Source: an uncultured Prevotellaceae bacterium
Lineage (GTDB): Bacteria; Bacteroidota; Bacteroidia; Bacteroidales; Bacteroidaceae
Reading direction: 5' to 3'
NCBI GenBank assembly: GCA_902774925.1
Contig: CACYKE010000029.1
Coordinates: 16,176 to 80,175, forward strand
DNA length: 64,000 nt
A program made the position numbers and the translations under genes. Positions within the stretch are counted from its first letter, which is position 1; each line of letters opens with the position of its first letter. The notes below the pieces were generated by a model. That model saw only the letters and a program-made list of their open reading frames with translations. It searched no databases and was not told where the DNA came from. This document shows, one piece after another, positions 8,775-16,302 of the stretch.

Positions 8775-11609
8775 ATGATAAAAAGAACTTTCCTTTTGAC
8801 GTTAGTGGGCTTGGTGGCTTTAGGCGTACAGGCTCAGAAGTTGGTGGAAACCCAGCGACAGTATCTGAGTGGTCATGGTTGCGACGATATGGTACAATGG
8901 GACTTCCTATGTTCGGATGGTCGTAACAATGGTAAGTGGACGAAGATTGGCGTTCCCTCGTGTTGGGAACTGCAGGGCTTTGGGACCTACCAATACGGCA
9001 TGCGCTTCTATGGCAAGGCCACACCAGAGGGTATTGCAGACGAGAAAGGAAAGTATAAGACAGAGTTTATGTTGCCTCAGGAGTGGGCTGGTCGTCAGAT
9101 ACAGCTCGTCTTCGAGGCAGCATTTACTGAAATCCATGTTGAGATAAATGGTCGTAAGGCTGGCAATGGCACCTATCAGGGAGGCTTTACACGTCATACG
9201 ATAGATGTTTCTGACCGTGTGTTTTTTGGTTCGAAAAAGAACCGTCTGGAGGTTGAAGTACTGAAGGAGAGCACCAATCCGCAGGTGAACCTCGCTGAAC
9301 GTAGGGCTGACTACTGGAACTTCGGCGGCATCTGGCGTCCTGTATTCATTGTCAGCAAACCATCGCAAAATATTCAGCGTGTGGCGATAGATGCCAAAGC
9401 TGATGGTTTCTTTACGGCTGATGTGTTCCTGAATCGTGCTGTCAACGGATCTAAAGTGAGCGTTGATATCATCGATGCCAATGGGAAGAAAGTGGCCACA
9501 AGTCCTACTTACATTGTTGCCAGCGACAAAGCAAAAGTGGAGTTTCGTACGGAGAACCCCAAGCTTTGGAATGCGGAACAGCCCAACCTCTATACGGCAG
9601 TCTTTACGTTAAAAGACGCAGAGGGTCGTACCCTCCACATTGAGCGCCAGAAGTTTGGTTTCCGCACCATTGAATATTGCCATACCTACAAAGGCGATAA
9701 GGAGGACGGTGTGTTTATCAATGGGCAGAAGGTGATTTTCAAGGGCGTCAATCGCCATTCCTTCCGCCCTGAGAGCGGGCGCACGCTGTCGAAGCAGAAG
9801 AATATCGAGGACGTGCTGTTGATAAAGAGCATGAATATGAATGCTGTCCGTCTGAGTCACTATCCTGCTGATCCAGAGTTTCTGGATGCCTGCGACTCGT
9901 TAGGACTCTATGTGGAATGTGAACAGCCGGGTTGGCATAAGGCACATGAAACGATTGTGGGCAGTCAGATTGTAGAGGAGATGGTAACGCGCGACGTAAA
10001 CCATCCCAGCATCATATTCTGGAGTAATGGTAACGAAGGTGGCTTTAACTACGAACTGGAGCCTGTATTCGCACAGTTCGACCCACAGAAACGCGTCGTC
10101 CTCTACCCTTGGGCTAATCGCAATGGTTTCGAAACCAAGCACTATCGTTCATGGGGCGAGTCAGCAGACTATATGCGCCAAAAGGAGATTTTCATGCCTA
10201 CGGAGTTCCTGCATGGACTGTATGACGGAGGACATGGGGCAGGCTTGAAGGACTATTGGAAGTTGATGATGAGTAATCCGCGTTGTGCAGGAGGTTTCCT
10301 ATGGGATTTGATGGACCAGGCTGTTGTCCGTACGGACCAAAATGGCATTCTTGACCCTGTGGGTAACTTCGGTTCTGATGGCATCGTAGGCCCTCACATG
10401 GAAAAGGAAGGTTCATTCTATACCATCCGCGAGGTGTGGAGCCCTGTGCAGGTATTGTATTTTGACAGTAGTGCTTTCACCATTCAGAACTGCTATAACT
10501 TCATCAACCTGAAGGACTGCAAATTTAGCTACAGACTGCTCAAGATGCCTACCTACGGAGAGTCGGAGGTTAAGGTTATCAAGGAAGTAAAGTTGCCTTC
10601 GCCTAATGCAGCACCTGGTGAAAAAGCCCAACTGAAAATCGAAAGGACAGATGCTGACGTGATAGAGTTGACAGCTATTGACCCGTATGGAAAGGAAATC
10701 TTTACGTGGAACCATAGACACATGGTAAAACTTGGCACCGGTAACCTGAGCAAGAGAAATCTACACAAGAATACCCAGAAATACTCGTATACAGAGGATG
10801 CAAACAAATTATTGGTGCAAAACGGCAATCGCAAGTATGCTTTCAGCAAGAAGACGGGTAGATTGATGGGAATTTCCGTAGGCGATAAAAAGCTGTCATT
10901 CAGCAACGGTCCCCGTTTTGTAGCTGCTAAGCGTGCTGACCGTTCACAGGATGGCTTCTATAACCATGATGACAACAAAGCTTTCCAGAAGAAAACACAA
11001 TATACGGAGTATCCTGACCAAGGTGCTTTTGATGGGTTCACCTTCAGCGACAGTACGCTGGTGGTCAACTATCTGCATGGTTCTATCAACACGGTTACAT
11101 GGCGCTTCCTCGCTGATGGCGGAGTGTATATGAACGTCGACTATTACTTCAATGGCGTCATCGACCTGATGGGCATATGCTTCGATTATCCTGAGACGAT
11201 GGTGAAAAGCAAACAATGGGTGGGTAAAGGTCCCTATCGCGTTTGGCAGAATCGCATGGAGGGTCCACAGTATGGTCTGTGGCAGAACGACTACAACGAT
11301 CCCATTCCTGGTGAGTCGTGGGACTATCCTGAGTTCAAGGGCTACTTCTCGAATGTCAACTGGATGAAACTGAATACCAGCGAAGGCGCTATTGGCATCG
11401 AAGTGATGACAGGAAAGGTAGGCGTCTATACACCTCGTGATGGGCGCGACCATATTCTGTATACCCTCCCAGAGACAGGCATCTCTATCCTCAAGGCCAT
11501 TCCTGCCGTTCGCAACAAGGTGAACACGACAGACCTGAATGGTCCCAGCGCACAACCCTATTGGAGCAAGGGGAAAGGAAGCATCAACGCCATTCTAAGA
11601 TTTGAATGA
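8775..11609 (+). CDS. Glycoside hydrolase family 2 (beta-galactosidase-like), 944 aa
   Basis: After a signal peptide (MIKRTFLLTLVGLVALGVQAQ) come the GH2 sugar-binding jelly roll, an Ig-like domain and the TIM barrel, then a long C-terminal region with further beta domains. The acid/base is E421 in 'WSNGNEGG' and the likely nucleophile is E477 in 'PTEFLHG'. GH2 enzymes cleave beta-galactosides, beta-mannosides or beta-glucuronides; the architecture is closest to beta-galactosidase-like members, but specificity is inferred. It is flanked by GH3 (44 bp upstream) and a GH106 rhamnosidase whose ATG follows 1 bp after its stop, so the genes are surely co-transcribed. Confidence 0.9.
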   Translation: MIKRTFLLTLVGLVALGVQAQKLVETQRQYLSGHGCDDMVQWDFLCSDGRNNGKWTKIGVPSCWELQGFGTYQYGMRFYGKATPEGIADEKGKYKTEFMLPQEWAGRQIQLVFEAAFTEIHVEINGRKAGNGTYQGGFTRHTIDVSDRVFFGSKKNRLEVEVLKESTNPQVNLAERRADYWNFGGIWRPVFIVSKPSQNIQRVAIDAKADGFFTADVFLNRAVNGSKVSVDIIDANGKKVATSPTYIVASDKAKVEFRTENPKLWNAEQPNLYTAVFTLKDAEGRTLHIERQKFGFRTIEYCHTYKGDKEDGVFINGQKVIFKGVNRHSFRPESGRTLSKQKNIEDVLLIKSMNMNAVRLSHYPADPEFLDACDSLGLYVECEQPGWHKAHETIVGSQIVEEMVTRDVNHPSIIFWSNGNEGGFNYELEPVFAQFDPQKRVVLYPWANRNGFETKHYRSWGESADYMRQKEIFMPTEFLHGLYDGGHGAGLKDYWKLMMSNPRCAGGFLWDLMDQAVVRTDQNGILDPVGNFGSDGIVGPHMEKEGSFYTIREVWSPVQVLYFDSSAFTIQNCYNFINLKDCKFSYRLLKMPTYGESEVKVIKEVKLPSPNAAPGEKAQLKIERTDADVIELTAIDPYGKEIFTWNHRHMVKLGTGNLSKRNLHKNTQKYSYTEDANKLLVQNGNRKYAFSKKTGRLMGISVGDKKLSFSNGPRFVAAKRADRSQDGFYNHDDNKAFQKKTQYTEYPDQGAFDGFTFSDSTLVVNYLHGSINTVTWRFLADGGVYMNVDYYFNGVIDLMGICFDYPETMVKSKQWVGKGPYRVWQNRMEGPQYGLWQNDYNDPIPGESWDYPEFKGYFSNVNWMKLNTSEGAIGIEVMTGKVGVYTPRDGRDHILYTLPETGISILKAIPAVRNKVNTTDLNGPSAQPYWSKGKGSINAILRFE

Positions 11610-11610
11610 T

Positions 11611-14600
11611 ATGAAGCGACTGACCACACTCGCTCTTGTCCTGTGCCTCGCGATTTTGTCGCGAGCTAACGATACAACTCGCCCTTGGACCTTCTGGTAT
11701 TGGATGTATGGTGCCGTATCAGAAGCAGGTATCAAGGCCGACCTGCAGGCAATGAAGGATGTGGGACTGGGTGGCTGTTACCTAATGCCTATTCGTGGGT
11801 CACAAGAACAACCAGAATACCAAGGCACGGCTGATGCCCTGAGTGACAACTTCTGGCGAATGGTGGATTGTGCCTTAAAGCAAGCCGATTCCCTCGGATT
11901 GGAAATGGGCATTCACATTTGCGACGGTTTTGCACTCGCTGGCGGTCCTTGGATTTCACCCGAGGAGTCCATGCAGAAGATTGTCTTCTGCGAAGACATT
12001 TTCGTGGGTAGCGTACAAGACATGGTTCATCGCAAGGGTGGTCTTGTCTTACCCCGTCCAGAGGGCGTTGACGACTACTACGAAGACATTGCCACCTTTG
12101 CCATACCTCTAACCCGGCGATCGTTCCATCCCTTCCCTTATAACTTCGACTTACAACGCGACCTAGAGAAGGTTCCTATCAATATGTCACCAACGATGAC
12201 GCGCAATGCCATGGGAATCTTTGCAGCCTCCGAACCAGCATGGATACAGTTTGACCTTGGAGCCAAACGCCTGTTTACCAATATTGAGATAGCCGCCAAC
12301 GGCACCAATATGCAGGCACAACGCATGACCATTGAGGTGTCTGACGACGGGGTGGATTTCCTCCCCATCAAACAGCTTGTCCCACCCCGTCAGGGATGGC
12401 AGAACTACGACTATAACACCACTTTTATGCTCCCACCCACAGAGGCCCGCTATTGGCGCCTGTCGTGGACTCCTAATCGAACGGAGCCAGGAAGTGAGGA
12501 CATGGATGCTGCTAAATGGCGTCCTCGCTTAGGACTGAAGAACGCTACACTTTATAGCCAGCCACGTATTGACAACTGGGAAGGCAAGGCTGGCTATGTG
12601 TGGCGCTTTGCTCCTGATACCAATCCAAAAGAACTGCCCGATAGCATCTGTTGGCAACAGCGTGAGATAGCGCAATTGACGTTAGAGGGAGACCGTGTGA
12701 CAGGTTATCGTCTCCAGTCGATAGACAACTCGACGTACATCTATCGCATTGTGCGCATTGGCCATACCTCCACGGGCTATACCAATGCGACAGCTGGTGG
12801 CGCGAAGGGACTGGAGTGCGATAAGTTCTCAAGTGAGGCCGTCAGCAAGCAGGTGGACTCGTGGTTTGGGTTGTTCAAGCAGCGTCCCCATGCTGACGTG
12901 GTGAAATACCTGCATGTGGATTCTTGGGAGTGTGGCTCACAGAACTGGAGTCGTAATTTCGCCCAGGAGTTTAAAGCTCGTCGCGGCTACGACCTTATTC
13001 CCTGGTTGCCAGTCATGATAGGCATCCCTATTGAGTCAGCGACCAAGAGTGATCAGGTTCTGCGCGACATCCGACTGACCATCAACGACCTAATCAACGA
13101 GAAATTCTTCGTCACCGTTGCACAAAAGGCCAAGGAATATGGTGTGCAGTTGTCGTCAGAGAGCGTTGCTCCCACGATGGTTTCCGATGGAATGGAACAT
13201 TTTAAGTATGTTGACGTGCCGATGGGCGAATACTGGCTCAACTCACCCACTCATGATAAACCCACTGATATGCTCGACGCCATCAGTGGTGCTCACGTCT
13301 ATGGCAAGAATATAATTCAAGCAGAGGGATTCACGGAGGTGCGTGGTGTGTGGGACGAGACGCCAGCTAGCATCAAGGCACTCTTAGACAGAAACTTTGC
13401 TTTGGGCATGAATCGCCTCTTCTTCCACGTGAATACCCACAACCCTTGGCTCGACCGTAAACCAGGAATGACCCTCGATGGTATTGGCCTCTTCTTCCAG
13501 CGCGACCAGACCTGGTTCCCTGAGACTAAGCCTTTCGTGGATTACATCACTCGCTGCCAAACACTACTGCAACAAGGCAAGCCAGTGGTGGATATTGCAG
13601 TATATACAGGCGACGAAATGCCCAGTCGTGCGTTGACTCCCGACCGCCTTGTACCTATGCTGCCAGGCTTGTTTGGTGCAGAGCGTATGGCCTCTGAACG
13701 TAAACGCCTGGCTAACGTTGGCCAGCCGATGGAAGAATCACCTGTTGGCGTTTGGCACTCCGCAGGCATACTGGACCTGAAGGACTGGATCAACCCTTTA
13801 CACGGCTACCAGTACGACTCGATGAACAAGGATGCCCTCCTAACGCAGCCTTTTAATTATAAAGTATTGGTGATTCCTACTAATATATTGGTTTCGAAAG
13901 AGGCCAAAGAGAAGATAGATCAATTGCGTCATCAGGGTGTGCTTATTATCGACAAGCCCTATAAAGACAGCACTTTCGAGAAGGTGACACCAGACGTCAT
14001 CCTTCCTGAAGGTATTGCCTATGCCCATCGGGTAGATGATACCTTTAATATTTACTTTTTAGCAAATCAAACGGACAAGTCCCAACAATTCTCAGCCAAG
14101 TTCCGTGATGCTGATACTGTTGCAGTATTATATCATCCTGTAGAGAATACCTATTATTGGACACATAATGCCAAGAACAAAGGCTCTATCGATATTAGCC
14201 TTGCCCCCTATAAGTCTGTATTTATCATCTTTGGAACAAGACTCAACTGTATGGCTCTTACATCAGTAAAAGAATCATACGGCAGGGTTGTATTGCAAAA
14301 GGATCCCCTTAACGCCAAAAGCCTCAACAACGTTTCACAAAAGGAGAGTCCCTTAGCAGTTATTGGTCCGAACGGGACGGACTCACAGTTCGCAGGCGAC
14401 GGACTCGCAGTCCGAACGGGACGGACTAAAAACGAGCCTTGGGATGTATTATTCCAGGAAAGTGGTATTTCTTTGAAGAGCCAGCAACTCTTCGATTGGA
14501 GCCAGCATGCAGACGACAGAATACGCTATTTCAGTGGTCACGCCCGCTATACGACGACGTGGGAACTGAAGAAGAAAGAGGTGCCAACAGGTCGTGCATG

Positions 14601-14889
14601 GCTGTCGTTCCCCAACGTAAAGGATATCGCCCACGTATGGATCAATGGCAAGGATTGCGGTATTGCCTGGACAGCGCCCTACGAGGTAGAGATAACAGGT
14701 GCCCTGAAGAAAGGCAAGAACAAGATAGAAATCGAGGTGGTCAACACGTGGCACAACGCCCTGCGAGGTGCTGACCAGGGCAAGGCTCCCTACGAAGGCA
14801 TCTGGACCAACGCCAAATATCGCACCAAGGGCGACAACCTGTTACCTGCCGGACTGTTAGCACAACCCGAACTAAAAATAGAACAATAA
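11611..14889 (+). CDS. GH106 alpha-L-rhamnosidase-like glycosidase
   Basis: The protein (1092 aa from the ATG at 11611) begins with a signal peptide (KRLTTLALVLCLAILSRA) and the GH106 opening 'RPWTFWYWMYGAVSEAGI', followed by 'DLQAMKDVGLGGCYLMPI'. The length suits GH106 enzymes, which remove alpha-L-rhamnose from rhamnogalacturonan and related glycans. A carbohydrate-binding-type beta domain is visible near the C-terminus ('GRAWLSFPNVKDIAHVWING'). The gene starts 1 bp after the GH2 stop and ends 1 bp before the esterase ATG. A 62-bp stretch made of an 18-bp direct repeat and hairpins is inserted in frame near codons 919-939. The signal-peptide region also holds a perfect 7-bp inverted repeat. 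Confidence 0.87.
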   Translation: MKRLTTLALVLCLAILSRANDTTRPWTFWYWMYGAVSEAGIKADLQAMKDVGLGGCYLMPIRGSQEQPEYQGTADALSDNFWRMVDCALKQADSLGLEMGIHICDGFALAGGPWISPEESMQKIVFCEDIFVGSVQDMVHRKGGLVLPRPEGVDDYYEDIATFAIPLTRRSFHPFPYNFDLQRDLEKVPINMSPTMTRNAMGIFAASEPAWIQFDLGAKRLFTNIEIAANGTNMQAQRMTIEVSDDGVDFLPIKQLVPPRQGWQNYDYNTTFMLPPTEARYWRLSWTPNRTEPGSEDMDAAKWRPRLGLKNATLYSQPRIDNWEGKAGYVWRFAPDTNPKELPDSICWQQREIAQLTLEGDRVTGYRLQSIDNSTYIYRIVRIGHTSTGYTNATAGGAKGLECDKFSSEAVSKQVDSWFGLFKQRPHADVVKYLHVDSWECGSQNWSRNFAQEFKARRGYDLIPWLPVMIGIPIESATKSDQVLRDIRLTINDLINEKFFVTVAQKAKEYGVQLSSESVAPTMVSDGMEHFKYVDVPMGEYWLNSPTHDKPTDMLDAISGAHVYGKNIIQAEGFTEVRGVWDETPASIKALLDRNFALGMNRLFFHVNTHNPWLDRKPGMTLDGIGLFFQRDQTWFPETKPFVDYITRCQTLLQQGKPVVDIAVYTGDEMPSRALTPDRLVPMLPGLFGAERMASERKRLANVGQPMEESPVGVWHSAGILDLKDWINPLHGYQYDSMNKDALLTQPFNYKVLVIPTNILVSKEAKEKIDQLRHQGVLIIDKPYKDSTFEKVTPDVILPEGIAYAHRVDDTFNIYFLANQTDKSQQFSAKFRDADTVAVLYHPVENTYYWTHNAKNKGSIDISLAPYKSVFIIFGTRLNCMALTSVKESYGRVVLQKDPLNAKSLNNVSQKESPLAVIGPNGTDSQFAGDGLAVRTGRTKNEPWDVLFQESGISLKSQQLFDWSQHADDRIRYFSGHARYTTTWELKKKEVPTGRAWLSFPNVKDIAHVWINGKDCGIAWTAPYEVEITGALKKGKNKIEIEVVNTWHNALRGADQGKAPYEGIWTNAKYRTKGDNLLPAGLLAQPELKIEQ
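14366..14427 (+). repeat. In-frame palindromic direct repeat inside the GH106 gene
   Basis: The 18-mer gtccgaacgggacggact occurs at 14366-14383 and again, identically, at 14410-14427. The second copy (with the preceding a) can fold as AGTCCG/CGGACT, and ggact-cgc-agtcc forms another hairpin between the copies. The block keeps the reading frame and encodes a G-, D-, R- and T-rich linker between the barrel region and the C-terminal binding domain. Confidence 0.8.
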
Positions 14890-14890
14890 T

Positions 14891-16297
14891 ATGAGACGCA
14901 TCACATTCCTTTTGATCACGTGTTTATTATCACTAAGCACTTCCTTTGCGGAGGTTAGTCTCCCGAATTTCTTCAGCGACAACATGGTGTTGCAGCAACA
15001 AACAGAGTGTAACCTATGGGGAACTGCCGATAAAGGTCAGACGGTGAAGATCACGACCTCATGGGACCAGAAGACTTATCTGGTGAAAGCCGGCAAGGAC
15101 GGCAAGTTTGAGGTGAAGGTACAGACGCCAGAGGCTGGCGGTCCTTATGAGATTACCTTCAACGATGGTAAGGCCGTCACCTTACACAATATCCTGATTG
15201 GCGAGGTATGGATTTGCGCAGGTCAGTCGAATATGGAGATGCAGATGAAGGGGTTCAAGCAACAACCCGTCGAGGGAACGACGGAGGAGCTGTTGCGTTG
15301 TAAAGACTCCCAACTGCGACTATTCACCGTCAAGCGCCATGTATCACTGACTCCAAGATACAATGTGACGGGACAATGGAACGAGGCAAACAGTGCCAGT
15401 GTCCGTGACTTCTCGGCAACAGCCTATTATTTCGGTCGTGCATTACGTTCGACATTAAACGTTCCCATCGGATTAATCGTCACCGCATGGGGTGGCTCTG
15501 CCTGTGAGGCATGGATGAAAGCCGATTGGTTGCGTGCCTTCCCGAAAGTTAAACAGACCATCACAGTAGGAGATGTTTCGAAACTCCAGCAACGCTGTCC
15601 TACCGCTCTCTATAACGGTCAGTTGTATCCCCTCATCGGCTATGGCATTCGTGGAGCCATCTGGTATCAGGGCGAAGATAATGTGCCTCGCTATGACTAC
15701 TATGCTCCACTGTTGAAGGCAATGGTCGAAGGTTGGCGCAAGGAGTGGAAACAGGGCGATTTCCCATTTTATTATTGTCAGATAGCCCCCTACGACTACT
15801 CGCTCATCGAGTGGAAAGGCAGTCAATATCTGCGTGAACAGCAAATGAAAGCAGAGTCGATGATTTCAAATGCCCGTATGGCAGTACTGATGGATGCCGG
15901 TCTCGAATACGGCATTCACCCCAGAAAGAAGCGTCAGGCCGGTGAGCGTTTGGCTATCCTCGCTCTATCGAATACTTATGACGTAAAAGGCCTACCTGAG
16001 TTCGCTACCTACAAAGAGGTAGAGTTTAAGAACGATACAGCTGTGGTGGCCTTTGACAGAAGCAAGGAGTGGGTTTACTTCGAACATGGTACTACCTCCA
16101 AGAACTTTGAGGTGGCAGGAAGCGACAAGGTGTTCCATCCTGCCACAAAGGTGTGGGTTTCTCGCAATCGCGTCTATGTGGTTTGTGACGAGGTGAAAAA
16201 GCCCATTGCCGTGCGCTATGCTTTCAAGGATTGGGTAGAAGGCGACCTGATGCACGATGGTCTACCTGTATCTTCATTCAGAACAGATAATTGGTAA
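14891..16297 (+). CDS. Sialate O-acetylesterase-type carbohydrate esterase (SGNH fold)
   Basis: The 468-aa protein has a signal peptide (MRRITFLLITCLLSLSTSFA) and the SASA/SGNH esterase domain. The nucleophile is S113 in 'ICAGQSNMEM', the block I signature; 'YGIRGAIWYQGEDN' and 'YCQIAPYDYS' are further family blocks. These enzymes remove O-acetyl groups from sialic acids or, in glycan-degrading bacteria, from other acetylated sugars such as those on pectin. Its place between a rhamnosidase and a GH2 suggests deacetylation that clears the way for the glycosidases. The next gene starts 5 bp after its stop. Confidence 0.88.
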   Translation: MRRITFLLITCLLSLSTSFAEVSLPNFFSDNMVLQQQTECNLWGTADKGQTVKITTSWDQKTYLVKAGKDGKFEVKVQTPEAGGPYEITFNDGKAVTLHNILIGEVWICAGQSNMEMQMKGFKQQPVEGTTEELLRCKDSQLRLFTVKRHVSLTPRYNVTGQWNEANSASVRDFSATAYYFGRALRSTLNVPIGLIVTAWGGSACEAWMKADWLRAFPKVKQTITVGDVSKLQQRCPTALYNGQLYPLIGYGIRGAIWYQGEDNVPRYDYYAPLLKAMVEGWRKEWKQGDFPFYYCQIAPYDYSLIEWKGSQYLREQQMKAESMISNARMAVLMDAGLEYGIHPRKKRQAGERLAILALSNTYDVKGLPEFATYKEVEFKNDTAVVAFDRSKEWVYFEHGTTSKNFEVAGSDKVFHPATKVWVSRNRVYVVCDEVKKPIAVRYAFKDWVEGDLMHDGLPVSSFRTDNW

Positions 16298-16302
16298 TAA
16301 TT

